This document shows, in pieces, positions 8,610-17,182 of a stretch of 49,930 bases of DNA; position 1 is the stretch's first letter; the number at the start of each line of letters is the position of its first letter. The notes under the pieces are model-generated. The model was not told the origin of the DNA, did no database searches, and was given only the letters and a program-made list of their open reading frames with translations. Source of the stretch: Pelosinus sp. (GTDB lineage: Bacteria; Bacillota; Negativicutes; Propionisporales; Propionisporaceae); assembly GCA_021372375.1 (NCBI GenBank), contig JAJFUN010000024.1:1-49930 (forward strand), given 5' to 3'. The position numbers and the translations under genes were made by a program.

Positions 8610-9188
8610 TCACTCCGGCAATGACTCTCTTTTAAATCTTTTGACAAAATATACGCCTACAGCAATTACCCCAACTATACCCAAGGTAATAAAAAGAACT
8701 TCAGTGGAGTGCTGGGTAAAGATATGTTCCGCCCTGGCTCCATAATAATAAATTAAAATTCCCTCTAGCAAAAAACGTTTACCTCTGCCAAGGAGCGACA
8801 TGCAAAAAAATAAAGGAAAATTAATTTTTAGTGCGCCTGCCGTAATACTTACGAACTTATAAGGAATTGGCGCCATTGCCGCTAGAAAGACAGCCCATTT
8901 TGCATTGTTATCAACAAAACCTTGAATCTTGTCCTGATATTTGGCAGGTATCATTTTTTTAGAAGCAGGTAAGCCAATTTTATTCCCAATTGCATAGCCA
9001 ATAAAACCACCAAGAACTGAAGCGATTGTGGCCATACCACCATAATAAATCGCATGCTGCGGCTCAGCCATTGCAAGCGGTATCAATATAATATCAGGCA
9101 AAATTGGTGAACAGAAAGACTCTGTAAATGCAGCTAAGACTAATCCCAACAGTCCCCATGCGATAAATAACGTGATTATTTCTTCCAT
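8610..9188 (-). CDS. VTT (DedA/YqaA)-domain membrane protein
   Basis: A 192-aa integral membrane protein of the VTT/SNARE-associated family (YqaA branch). Visible features are an N-terminal re-entrant/helical segment with ESFCSPILPDIILIP, a Gly-rich helix (SVLGGFIGYAIGNKIG), the signature AAMAPIPYKFVSITAGA, and SLLGRGKRF near residue 140. The family includes undecaprenyl-phosphate flippases and proteins of unknown transport role. The start has GGAGGAAAC upstream. About 300 nt upstream lies a second copy of the metal-riboswitch-like leader found before the CDF gene (9487-9575), which hints at a metal-linked function here. Confidence 0.88.
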   Translation of the reverse strand: MEEIITLFIAWGLLGLVLAAFTESFCSPILPDIILIPLAMAEPQHAIYYGGMATIASVLGGFIGYAIGNKIGLPASKKMIPAKYQDKIQGFVDNNAKWAVFLAAMAPIPYKFVSITAGALKINFPLFFCMSLLGRGKRFLLEGILIYYYGARAEHIFTQHSTEVLFITLGIVGVIAVGVYFVKRFKRESLPE

Positions 9189-9247
9189 CTAGTTTCCTCC
9201 AAAATCTAATATAAAATAACAATAATTTAGCACGGCTAAAATATTTT

Positions 9248-9465
9248 CTATGGTATACTTTCCAAAGCTATATGAAAAATGATTAAAATTACTATAACTA
9301 AAACAAATAGCAGCCATTTTCCTATCCCATTTTCTGTTCGCCCCCAAACTTCCGCGTAAATGAGAATTAAAGCTTTTTAAATTCTATGAGTAAAAAATCA
9401 AATCCATACAATTTACTTTTTAAATTAGTATTACTTACAGAAAAAAGTTTTTCTGGTAAAACCAC
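9248..9465 (-). other. Possible degenerate small membrane-protein gene between leader and VTT gene
   Basis: Directly after the structured leader comes a strong ribosome binding site (GGGGAGGTG at about 9463-9471). It is followed by a short frame ending KLYGFDFLLIEFKKL. A second frame then reads ALILIYAEVWGRTENGIGK and continues into one hydrophobic helix ending HIALESIP. Joined by a one-base correction near 9370 they would make a roughly 70-residue single-helix protein. No clear start codon sits at a good distance. I regard it as a possible frameshifted gene, not a confident call. Confidence 0.3.
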
Positions 9466-9486
9466 CTCCCCTATATTTTAAATATA

Positions 9487-9575
9487 AAAATAAACCCGTA
9501 GAATCAATAATTGATCCCACAGGTTTTCCTGCTGCATAAATGCCCAGCCACACCGAAATTCGGTCGCCTGATCTT
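9487..9575 (-). promoter_or_regulatory. Second copy of the metal-riboswitch-like leader
   Basis: Minus strand: GATCAGGCG, hairpin ACCGA/TCGGT, GTGGCTGGGC, ATGCAGCAGGA, CCTGTGGGATC. A terminator follows (AACCTGTGGGATCAA pairing with TTGATTCTACGGGTT, then TATTTTT). The hairpin sequences differ from the copy at 7104-7215 while the single-stranded blocks are kept, the pattern of a conserved aptamer rather than a simple DNA repeat. Downstream gene: the VTT-domain protein. Confidence 0.6.
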
Positions 9576-9667
9576 GCCACTATTTTTATAGTGGATATTA
9601 TATCAGATAACCCTCATATTGCGCAATAGATCACGAAATTTAGTTATATATATTATTTTTACCCATT

Positions 9668-9787
9668 TTACTTACTTATACGTTCATTTTCTTGCATTCT
9701 TCTAGTCACTTCTACCCATAGAATCAGGATATCACCAATCAATACCAGGACTAATCCTAAAACAAGAATATCACTTAAATTCCTCAT
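9668..9787 (-). CDS. Small single-helix membrane protein (39 aa)
   Basis: A short open frame beginning MRNLSDILVLGL, with one hydrophobic helix (about 6-24, LVLGLVLVLIGDILILW), followed by a charged tail ending RMQENERISK. It has a good ribosome binding site (GGTGAGG 3-4 nt before ATG) and lies 36 nt after the DUF2642 gene on the same strand, so the two may be co-transcribed. No family recognised. Confidence 0.6.
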   Translation of the reverse strand: MRNLSDILVLGLVLVLIGDILILWVEVTRRMQENERISK

Positions 9788-9823
9788 TTCCTCACCTATA
9801 ACATTAAATTTTGCGCCATTGGG

Positions 9824-10057
9824 TCAATAACTCCGCCCAAGCGGCATAACACTGATAACTTGCTGATTACGTATAAAAATAACCCCACAAGCAATTTTAA
9901 GAACTATGTGATCGTGCTCTACTTCAAGCAGCCTTCCGCAAAGTGACTTGCGAGTCGTTTCTATAGCTACATTCATTCCTGTAATCGACACCAATCTTTT
10001 TAGCCAGTCCGGTTCTACAGGAGTAACCATTTCTGGCATTTTAACTTCGCCTTTCAC
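9824..10057 (-). CDS. DUF2642 / YuzF-like spore-coat-associated protein
   Basis: A 77-aa protein with the pattern LVSITGMNVAIET...GRLLEVEHDHIVL...FIRNQQVISVMP, matching the DUF2642 (YuzF/CotP-like) family of small Sm-like barrels found in spore formers and often linked to the spore coat. The start is set at GTG 10057, which has AAGGGAGG 7-8 nt upstream; a TTG eight codons earlier (10081) has no ribosome binding site. The precise function is unknown. Confidence 0.7.
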   Translation of the reverse strand: MKGEVKMPEMVTPVEPDWLKRLVSITGMNVAIETTRKSLCGRLLEVEHDHIVLKIACGVIFIRNQQVISVMPLGRSY

Positions 10058-10196
10058 TATTGACGCCTCCCTTATGGGCAAAACGCTGTATGTTACATAA
10101 TATGCTATCGGAGCAATAGTAGTTCCTTAAGACTAAGTACTACTTGTATCTTTATTCTAATATAATAATAGCATTCTACACTACGAGGTGCCTAGA

Positions 10197-10538
10197 ATGC
10201 ACGAACTAACTCTGGTGCAAAGCATGATTACCAAAATTAGCGAAAGCGCCGCTATACAAGGAATTCAGCATATTAGCCGCATAAACCTGGTAAACGGAAA
10301 ATTTAGCGGTGCTAATACCGAAGCCCTGCTTCTTGCATTTTCTTTATTTAAAGATATTCCACTTTTCAAGAATGCTGCGCTGGAAATAGAAGAACCAGAA
10401 ATTATAGCAATGTGCAATTCTTGCCACAAAGAATTCATAGTTGAGGCTTATCTCTTTAGATGTGCTTATTGCTCTCAGAACAATGTAAAAATAGCGAGCG
10501 GCCAGGAATTGTACATCAATTATTATGAAGGGGAATAA
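10197..10538 (+). CDS. hypA: Hydrogenase nickel insertion protein HypA
   Basis: A nickel-delivery chaperone (113 aa) for NiFe hydrogenase maturation. The N-terminal MHEL contains the Ni-binding His2. The zinc site is CNSCHKEF and, 14 residues on, FRCAYCSQ (two CxxC). The start at 10197 is preferred over GTG 10188 because GAGGTG lies 7 nt upstream and the mature N-terminus must be Met-His-Glu. First gene of hypABFCDE; 20 nt separate it from hypB. An imperfect palindrome, AGTAGT...ACTACT, lies at about 10118-10144 in the promoter region. Confidence 0.95.
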   Translation: MHELTLVQSMITKISESAAIQGIQHISRINLVNGKFSGANTEALLLAFSLFKDIPLFKNAALEIEEPEIIAMCNSCHKEFIVEAYLFRCAYCSQNNVKIASGQELYINYYEGE

Positions 10539-10558
10539 AAATTAAGGAGGAGAGCATA

Positions 10559-11218
10559 TTGCCTAAAATCGATTTGGTAGCAGGCTTACTTGACGCCAAT
10601 GAAATGCTGGCTGAGCAAAACAGAACGTTATTTAAACAAAGCAAGGTGTTTACCGTCAATTTAATGGGAGTCCCCGGAACAGGTAAAACCAGTATTTTAG
10701 AAAAAATTATTAGCTCCTTAAAAGATAAATTATTAATCGGCGTTGTCGAAGGTGACTTGTATACAACTACAGATGCTGAACGTATTGAAAAATTAGACGT
10801 ACCTACCGTACAAATAAATACTAAAGGTGAATGCCACCTTGATGCAGGTACGGTAAGAAAAGCCTGTTTAGATTTACCTTTACACCAAATTGATCTCCTA
10901 TTTATCGAAAACATCGGTAACCTGGTCTGTCCCGCTGAGTTTGACCTGGGTGAAAATGCCCGCTTAATGGTAATCAGCGTTACAGAGGGAAATGATAAGC
11001 CCTGGAAATATCCGCTGATGTTTAGACGAGCTGACGCAATTATTGTAAATAAAACGGATTTAATCAATTATACTGACTTTGATTTAAAGCAGTTTACCGA
11101 AGATATGACTAATATTAATCAAGCAGCCAAAATATTCCCGGCATCTGCGACAACAAGCTCAGGAATTTCTGATATTGCTGATTGGTTATACAAAAAAATA
11201 AAGAAGCAAGCTAAATGA
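10559..11218 (+). CDS. hypB: Hydrogenase nickel incorporation GTPase HypB
   Basis: A GTPase (219 aa) that works with HypA to load nickel into the hydrogenase large subunit. Walker A is GVPGTGKTS (about 40-48), switch/metal residues are in EGDLYTTTDAER and KGECHLDAG (Cys and His of the G-domain metal site), and NKTD (about 163) gives guanine specificity. The N-terminal CxxCGC high-affinity nickel motif and His-rich stretch of some HypB proteins are absent. The start is TTG with AAGGAGGAG 7 nt upstream. Its stop overlaps the hypF start (ATGA). Confidence 0.95.
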   Translation: MPKIDLVAGLLDANEMLAEQNRTLFKQSKVFTVNLMGVPGTGKTSILEKIISSLKDKLLIGVVEGDLYTTTDAERIEKLDVPTVQINTKGECHLDAGTVRKACLDLPLHQIDLLFIENIGNLVCPAEFDLGENARLMVISVTEGNDKPWKYPLMFRRADAIIVNKTDLINYTDFDLKQFTEDMTNINQAAKIFPASATTSSGISDIADWLYKKIKKQAK

Positions 11219-13506
11219 ACGATGAAGCTTGGCATTTTAAACTTTTTGGCATTGTACAAGGCGTAGGCTTTCGTCCTTTTATACACCGCTTGGCCAAAAA
11301 GTGTAACCTAAGCGGCTGGGTGAATAATTCAGCTTCAGGCCTAGAAATTTGGACGGAAGGAGAAAAAAACGAGCTGAAATTATTTAAAGAAGGCCTCCTA
11401 AGAAATCCGCCCCCCTCTGCCCAAATTGAGCGATATGAAATAACCGTTAAAGCACCAGCCGGATATACAACCTTTTCAATAAACGCCAGTGATAATAATA
11501 CCGAGGGCTATACCTTCCCGCCTCCAGACACTGGTATTTGCGAGCAATGCCTAAAAGAATTTAGCGATCCCAAAAATCGCCGGTATAAGTACTTAATGAC
11601 AACTTGCGCCGAATGCGGGCCGCGTTTTTCCATAATTCATTCTCTGCCTTATGACCGGGAAAGTACGGCAATGAAAACCTTCACTTTATGTCCTGTATGT
11701 AACAAAGAATATAACGATATCCAAAGCAGGCGCTATCACACCGAAGCTATCGCCTGTCCGGTATGCGGGCCCCGTGTATGGCTGGTAGATGAAAGCCATA
11801 ATACGATTCAGCAACCAATAAATGAGCTCTTAAAGCTCGGAAAAATCATTGCCATAAAAGGTATCGGCGGATTTCACCTGGCCTGTGATGCGCTCAATGA
11901 AACGACAATTTGGCGTCTACGCAGTGGGAAAAAGCGCAATGATAAGCCTTTTGCCATTATGTGCCGCGACTTAGCGGCTGCTAAAGAGTATTGTCAGCTC
12001 AATGCGGCTGAAATCAAGCTTCTGACAAGCAGCGTAAAACCCATTGTCTTGCTGCAAAAAAGAAGTAAAAAGCTGCCCTATAACATTACTCACGGACTAA
12101 ATACAATTGGTGTAATGCTTCCCTACACGGCCCTTCACCACGCTTTATTTGACACTAAGCTAAATGCAATTGTCTTAACAAGCGCCAACCTGTCTGATGA
12201 TCCGTTAATCGTCAGTAATCAAGCGGCTTTAGAAAAGCTGCATGGCATAGCTGACTTTTTCCTGTTTCATAACAGGGTGATTATTAATAGCTGCGATGAC
12301 TCGGTAGCCGCGGTTATCGGCTCAGATGCGATAGTTTATCGAAGATCACGCGGCTACGTCCCTGTGCCGCTCAGTATGAAACAGGAACACTATAGCGTAC
12401 TCGCCTGCGGCGGCGACTTAAAAAGCACTTTCTGTATACTTACCTGTCACCATGCTTTCTTAAGTCAGTATTTTGGCGATTTAGCCAACTATGAAAACTA
12501 TCGGCGCTATCTTAAGGCAGTCTCCTTTTATAAGAAAATAACTAAAACAAAGCCGATAATAGTGGCTCACGACCTGCATCCAGGATATACCTCTACAGCC
12601 TACGCGCAAAAATTAGAAGATGTATTTACCGTTGGTGTACAACATCACCATGCACATTTTGCCAGCTGTATAGCGGAAAATAACATTTCCAGGCCGATTT
12701 TAGGCGTTGTCTGTGATGGCACAGGCTATGGAACTGATGGAGCCATGTGGGGTTTTGAATTTATGTATGGCGATTACCAAGGCTTCGAACGGCTGGCTCA
12801 TTTAGAATACTTAGCCCTGCCGGGCGGTGATACAGCCGTAGCGAATCCCTCGCATACTGCGCTCAGCTATTTGTACCACATTTTAGGGCATGACGGACTT
12901 GTCTTAGCAAAAGCCCTGCTTCCCCGCTTAACAAATAATGATATTACTACATTAGAGATGCAGTTAGACCAAAGCCTCGGAGTTTACAATACTTCAAGCT
13001 GCGGCAGGTTATTTGATGCTGTTGCTGCTCTTTTGGGCCTTTGTACTACAGTAAGCTACGAAGGGCAAGCAGCCATGCTCCTCGAAGCCATAAGCTATAA
13101 AAATGACTGCACGCCATACGGCTATGAACTCCTAGGCGAGCACTACCCTTATCAGCTGGCTGTCAACAAAGCAATAAAAGAAATACTACTTGATGTACGT
13201 AACGGTGTCGCAAAAGAAATAATTGGCGGCCGTTTCCATGCTACAGTCAGTGAAATAATCGTAGCCACTGTCAGCCGGCTGAGTCATGAAAAAGAGTGCC
13301 GGCAAGTGGCGCTAAGCGGCGGAGTGTTTCAAAACCGGATTTTAATAGAAAGCGTTATGAAAGGCCTCAAAAATAAAGGAATCGATGTCTTTATCCAGCG
13401 CAAAGTTCCGACCAATGACGGCGGCTTGGCGCTTGGTCAAGCCCTAATCGGCGAGGAGGTGTATAAGCGTGTGTCTCGCAGTAGTCGGCAAGGTACTCAA
13501 AATTGA
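11215..13506 (+). CDS. hypF: Carbamoyltransferase HypF
   Basis: A 763-aa enzyme that makes the thiocarbamate precursor of the cyanide ligands of the NiFe site, from carbamoyl phosphate and ATP. Domains in order: acylphosphatase (about 4-92, GIVQGVGFRPFIHRLA), two zinc fingers (CEQC...CAEC and CPVC...CPVC, about 107-182), a YrdC-like ATP-binding domain (about 200-390, KGIGGFHLACDA and KRNDKPFAIM), and a Kae1-like carbamoyltransferase domain (about 400-755, HDLHPGYTST, QHHHAHFAS and ALSGGVFQNR). Full length for the family. It overlaps hypB by 4 nt and hypC by 38 nt. Confidence 0.96.
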   Translation: MNDEAWHFKLFGIVQGVGFRPFIHRLAKKCNLSGWVNNSASGLEIWTEGEKNELKLFKEGLLRNPPPSAQIERYEITVKAPAGYTTFSINASDNNTEGYTFPPPDTGICEQCLKEFSDPKNRRYKYLMTTCAECGPRFSIIHSLPYDRESTAMKTFTLCPVCNKEYNDIQSRRYHTEAIACPVCGPRVWLVDESHNTIQQPINELLKLGKIIAIKGIGGFHLACDALNETTIWRLRSGKKRNDKPFAIMCRDLAAAKEYCQLNAAEIKLLTSSVKPIVLLQKRSKKLPYNITHGLNTIGVMLPYTALHHALFDTKLNAIVLTSANLSDDPLIVSNQAALEKLHGIADFFLFHNRVIINSCDDSVAAVIGSDAIVYRRSRGYVPVPLSMKQEHYSVLACGGDLKSTFCILTCHHAFLSQYFGDLANYENYRRYLKAVSFYKKITKTKPIIVAHDLHPGYTSTAYAQKLEDVFTVGVQHHHAHFASCIAENNISRPILGVVCDGTGYGTDGAMWGFEFMYGDYQGFERLAHLEYLALPGGDTAVANPSHTALSYLYHILGHDGLVLAKALLPRLTNNDITTLEMQLDQSLGVYNTSSCGRLFDAVAALLGLCTTVSYEGQAAMLLEAISYKNDCTPYGYELLGEHYPYQLAVNKAIKEILLDVRNGVAKEIIGGRFHATVSEIIVATVSRLSHEKECRQVALSGGVFQNRILIESVMKGLKNKGIDVFIQRKVPTNDGGLALGQALIGEEVYKRVSRSSRQGTQN

Positions 13507-13702
13507 TAAGCTTACCGCCTTAGCGGATATAGAAGGCAACCATATTATAATTAACATTCAGCTAACGCCAAATGTAGAGATAGGTCAGTATATACTAATT
13601 CATGCGGGCTTTGCTATCGAAACCATGCCGGAAAATGAGTTTGTCACAGCGCAGACATTATTAACGGAGATTGCAAGGATGGTAAACCATGACAAGTGCT
13701 AA
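13469..13702 (+). CDS. hypC: Hydrogenase assembly chaperone HypC
   Basis: A small chaperone (77 aa) that carries the Fe(CN)2CO unit with HypD and delivers it to the large subunit. It begins MCLAVVGKV with the essential Cys2, encoded by GTG TGT, with GAGGAGG 10 nt upstream inside hypF. The OB-fold and the C-terminal helix (FVTAQTLLTEIARMV) are intact. It overlaps both hypF and hypD, indicating tight translational coupling. Confidence 0.95.
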   Translation: MCLAVVGKVLKIDKLTALADIEGNHIIINIQLTPNVEIGQYILIHAGFAIETMPENEFVTAQTLLTEIARMVNHDKC

Positions 13703-14780
13703 TACACGCGAAACTGCAGCTTATGCACAAGCTTTATTAAAAAACATCCGGGAAATGGCGAAAACGCCAATCCGTATTATGGAGGTATGCGGCACCCATA
13801 CCATGGCAATTGCCAAAAGCGGTATTAGAGAGCTGCTGCCTGACACTGTCACACTACTATCAGGACCAGGCTGTCCGGTATGCGTCACCGCAGAGAGTGA
13901 TATTAACGCCGCTTGCCTTTTAGCGCGTCTTCCCAAGGTTATTTTAGCAACCTACGGAGATATGATCCGTGTCCCCGGCAATAACGACAGCCTAGCTTTA
14001 GAGATGTCAAATGGCGCTGATATCCGGATCATATATTCAAGTCAGGATGCCCTGCGCTTAGCAGCAGCAAATCCCGGTTACGAAGTTGTCCTCCTAAGTG
14101 TCGGCTTTGAAACTACTGCCCCGACAACCGCTATTGTCTTAGAAACCGCAATAAAAGAAGAAATCAGGAATTTCTCGGTATTATCACTGCACAAAGCCGT
14201 TGCGCCAGTACTAAACTTCTTGCTAGCAGACCCAGAGCTTTCTATTGACGCCTTTTTACTACCGGGACATATTTCAGTCGTTACCGGTATTGATGAATTT
14301 AAGTTTATCGCCGATAAGTATAAAAAGCCTTCTGTGGTAACAGGCTTTGAAGCTGTTGATATCTTAGAAGCCATCACCATGCTGCTTTTTCAGCAGCATG
14401 CTGGTGAAAAAGCAATTGACATACAGTATAAAGCAGTACGAAAAGAAGGAAATACCGCGGCCCGCAATTATATCAATACTTACTTTCAGCGGGTACATTG
14501 CGCCTGGCGCGGACTGGGGATAATCCCCTTCAGCGGTTATGCCCTTAAGGATGCCTATAGCAGTCTTAAGGCAGCCGTGCGATTTAATCTAAAACCGGTA
14601 GAACTTCCTGAAGCTTATTGTATCTGCGGCAAAATCATCAAAGGTCAAAAAAGACCGCAAGAGTGCGAACTATTTGGAACTAGCTGTACCCCTGCTGCGC
14701 CCCGCGGGCCGTGTATGGTATCAGAAGAAGGAAGCTGTGCAGCTATATACAAATTTGAATATATTAGGAAAGGAAAATAA
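13689..14780 (+). CDS. hypD: Hydrogenase formation protein HypD
   Basis: An iron-sulfur scaffold (363 aa) on which the Fe(CN)2CO group is assembled. Conserved motifs: MEVCGTHTMAIAKSGI (about 33-48, catalytic Cys), LLSGPGCPVCVT, GFETTAPTTA, LPGHISVVTG, and the C-terminal cluster-binding Cys residues (CICGKIIKGQKRPQECELFG, then TSCTPAAPRGPCMVS). Start overlaps hypC by 14 nt. Length matches the family. Confidence 0.96.
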   Translation: MTSANTRETAAYAQALLKNIREMAKTPIRIMEVCGTHTMAIAKSGIRELLPDTVTLLSGPGCPVCVTAESDINAACLLARLPKVILATYGDMIRVPGNNDSLALEMSNGADIRIIYSSQDALRLAAANPGYEVVLLSVGFETTAPTTAIVLETAIKEEIRNFSVLSLHKAVAPVLNFLLADPELSIDAFLLPGHISVVTGIDEFKFIADKYKKPSVVTGFEAVDILEAITMLLFQQHAGEKAIDIQYKAVRKEGNTAARNYINTYFQRVHCAWRGLGIIPFSGYALKDAYSSLKAAVRFNLKPVELPEAYCICGKIIKGQKRPQECELFGTSCTPAAPRGPCMVSEEGSCAAIYKFEYIRKGK

Positions 14781-14781
14781 A

Positions 14782-15789
14782 ATGTACGATAAGATAGAAC
14801 TAGCGCATGGCAGTGGCGGCAGAAAAACCCAGCAATTAATCAAAACTTTATTTCAGAATAAATTTAATAGTCCTATCCTTGACCAAATGCTAGATGCTGC
14901 TATATTGGAGATAAACGAAAGCCGCCTAGCCTTTACAACCGACTCTTTTGTCGTTACCCCTCTATTTTTCCCGGGAGGTGACATCGGTAAATTAGCCGTT
15001 TACGGCACAGTTAATGATTTAGCTGTCAGCGGAGCCATTCCCCTGTACATGAGTGCAGGAATACTATTAGAAGAAGGTTTTTTGCTGAAAGAGTTACAGC
15101 AAATCGTAAACTCCATGGCCGAAGCCGCCCAAAGCGTAAACGTACAGATTGTAACAGGTGATACAAAGGTAGTAGAAAAAGGCGCTGCCGATAAGCTCTA
15201 CATCAATACTTCCGCCATTGGCGTTGTCCCAAAACACATTCATTTGCATCCAGATGGCATACGCCCTGGCGATGCCATCATTATCAGCGGCCAAATTGGC
15301 GAACACGGCCTTGCGATCAAAGCCAGACGGCAGGAATTTATAATGGATACTCCCCTCCAAAGTGACTCAATGAGCCTAGTACCGCTAACACAAGCTATAC
15401 TTGAAGCACCTGATAAAGTACGCTGTATGAGAGATGCCACAAGAGGCGGAATAGCTACCACTTTAAATGAGCTCGCGGAGCAAAGCGGCCTGACATTTCT
15501 TATTGAAGAAGAACAAATTCCTGTCTCCCCAGTTGTGCACGGAGCTTGCCAAATACTAGGACTTGATCCCCTGTATCTGGCAAACGAAGGCAAATTCATC
15601 GCCATTACCGCACCAGAATATGCCAAAGCGGCAGTAACTACACTGCAAGGCCTTGCCTCGGGAAAGAACGCCCGCATTATCGGCAAAGTGATAAATGATT
15701 TTCCAGGCGCTGTAGTAATAAAAACCATTTTAGGAGCGCAGCGCATCCTACCGATGCTTGATGGCGACCCATTACCGCGAATATGTTAA
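14782..15789 (+). CDS. hypE: Hydrogenase maturation protein HypE
   Basis: An AIR-synthase-like ATPase (335 aa) that dehydrates the carbamoyl group on its C-terminal Cys to thiocyanate. It starts MYDKIELAHGSGG with AGGAAAGGAAAA upstream, 1 nt after the hypD stop. It has the AHGSGG and FTTDSFVVTPLFFPGGDIG motifs, and ends exactly in PRIC, the obligatory C-terminal modification Cys. Last gene of hypABFCDE. The operon contains no hydrogenase-specific endopeptidase, which agrees with the unextended large subunit next door. Confidence 0.96.
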   Translation: MYDKIELAHGSGGRKTQQLIKTLFQNKFNSPILDQMLDAAILEINESRLAFTTDSFVVTPLFFPGGDIGKLAVYGTVNDLAVSGAIPLYMSAGILLEEGFLLKELQQIVNSMAEAAQSVNVQIVTGDTKVVEKGAADKLYINTSAIGVVPKHIHLHPDGIRPGDAIIISGQIGEHGLAIKARRQEFIMDTPLQSDSMSLVPLTQAILEAPDKVRCMRDATRGGIATTLNELAEQSGLTFLIEEEQIPVSPVVHGACQILGLDPLYLANEGKFIAITAPEYAKAAVTTLQGLASGKNARIIGKVINDFPGAVVIKTILGAQRILPMLDGDPLPRIC

Positions 15790-15791
15790 AA

Positions 15792-15816
15792 GATACCCAA
15801 ATCGGGTATCTTTTTT
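15792..15816. terminator. Terminator between convergent hyp and hydrogenase operons
   Basis: GATACCC / GGGTATC stem with an AAATC loop followed by TTTTTT, 3 nt after the hypE stop. It serves the plus-strand hyp operon. The stem, flanked by A residues on the left, could also work for the convergent hydrogenase operon ending at 15818. Confidence 0.85.
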
Positions 15817-15817
15817 A

Positions 15818-17182
15818 CTAATGGGTTGCGCATGATATGCAGGGATCAAAGGAGCGTATAATTCTTCCGGGAATTACATATTTAAGCTCTGGTGCAGATA
15901 TAGCCGTGCCTACTAATGCTGTCTCTGCAGGCCCGCGTTTTCCCTGCTCATCCTTTGGGGAAAAGTTCCAAGCCGTTGGAGTTATGATATCATACCGTTC
16001 AACATGCTCATCCTTTATCAAAGCCGCATGCAGCAGCGGTCCACGCATGGCCTCAGTGACCGCAACCGCTTCATCAAGCACCAACTCCTTGTTTTGGTTT
16101 ATGGAGGGCTCTCCAGGTTTGAGCGTAATCAGCCACTTTTCTACCAATTCGGCAATCAGCATAGTTTCTAGTGTGCGGGCAACAATCCGGTCCATTGTCG
16201 ATGTACCGCCATGATAATAACCATTAATTAGCATTCTCGCTAAAGGTCCGCCCTCATAGTGCTGGCCTTGATATAAAACCGATTTTGTCCAAGTATAGGC
16301 TTCCGGTTTATAGGGAGCCGGATAAACCTCGGAATCGGCCAGAAATTTTGCGCGGCTAAACCAAGCGCGTGAAATATCTTCAGCAATTAGTTCTACTTTT
16401 GGCTTTGTTATACCGTTATTTGTCAAGACACCGTCTTGCCACAAAACCTCTTCATTTTTGCTGCCAAAACGGAACAAGCCAAAAGAAAGCAGCCGTCTAT
16501 CCGTTTCGCCGATATGAAAATAATCCTGATAACAGCGCGCAATTAATTCAGTATCTGGAATTAAGCACCGTTTTATGAAATTAAGTACATTACGTACAAG
16601 AAATAACGCCTGGTTTATTTTATCGGCAGTAGGCGCTACAGCGACCCCGCCGTGCATAAAGCTGTGCTGGTGCGGCGCCTTGCCGCCAAACAGCGCCAAA
16701 ACCTGATGACTTTCCTCAGCTGCTTTCACTGCGGCAAGATAGTGATCCGCCATTCGCTGGTTATCAGTCTCATCTAGTCTGCAGTCAAAACAGTTCTGAT
16801 TAGTAAATGGCGGTCTGTCAGGCATTATGGCATAGTCTGGCAAGCCAAAAAAATAAAAATGCCGAATATGATTCTGCAGAAAATCTGCCCCTAACATGAT
16901 ATTTCTTAAATACTGCGCATTTTCGTCGATCGTATTATCATAGACCTTATCTAAGAGGTAACTGGCAATGGCTCCATGCGCGGTTGAGCAAATACCGCAG
17001 ATCCGCTGTGTAAGATATACTGCATCAGTCACATGGCGCTCCCGCATAATATACTCATATCCCCGAAACATCGTACTGCTGACATCAGCTTCCGTAATTG
17101 CATTATTATCCACAGTAAGTTCGACTGACAATAATCCTGCTAGGCGGGTTACCGGACTAAATAATATCTTTTGGGGGCTCAT
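15818..17182 (-). CDS. NiFe hydrogenase large subunit without C-terminal extension
   Basis: The catalytic subunit (454 aa) that binds the NiFe(CN)2CO centre. The N-terminal metal motif is QRICGICSTAH (Cys62, Cys65) and the C-terminal one is DPCISCATH (Cys448, Cys451), both intact, so it should be active. The stop codon follows the final His directly. Most hydrogenases carry a further peptide here that a dedicated protease removes after Ni insertion; this protein is already in mature form. At 454 residues it is shorter than typical periplasmic group 1 enzymes (about 550). Overlaps the small-subunit gene by 4 nt; AAGGAGAACG precedes ATG. Confidence 0.93.
   Translation of the reverse strand: MSPQKILFSPVTRLAGLLSVELTVDNNAITEADVSSTMFRGYEYIMRERHVTDAVYLTQRICGICSTAHGAIASYLLDKVYDNTIDENAQYLRNIMLGADFLQNHIRHFYFFGLPDYAIMPDRPPFTNQNCFDCRLDETDNQRMADHYLAAVKAAEESHQVLALFGGKAPHQHSFMHGGVAVAPTADKINQALFLVRNVLNFIKRCLIPDTELIARCYQDYFHIGETDRRLLSFGLFRFGSKNEEVLWQDGVLTNNGITKPKVELIAEDISRAWFSRAKFLADSEVYPAPYKPEAYTWTKSVLYQGQHYEGGPLARMLINGYYHGGTSTMDRIVARTLETMLIAELVEKWLITLKPGEPSINQNKELVLDEAVAVTEAMRGPLLHAALIKDEHVERYDIITPTAWNFSPKDEQGKRGPAETALVGTAISAPELKYVIPGRIIRSFDPCISCATH

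Noticed and set aside
10516-11067. 183-codon minus-strand frame opposite hypB
   Set aside because: Antisense to conserved HypB motifs; composition reflects the complementary strand only.
15240-15746. 168-codon open frame on the minus strand inside hypE
   Set aside because: It lies fully antisense to a clear, complete HypE, has no ribosome binding site and no recognisable motif.
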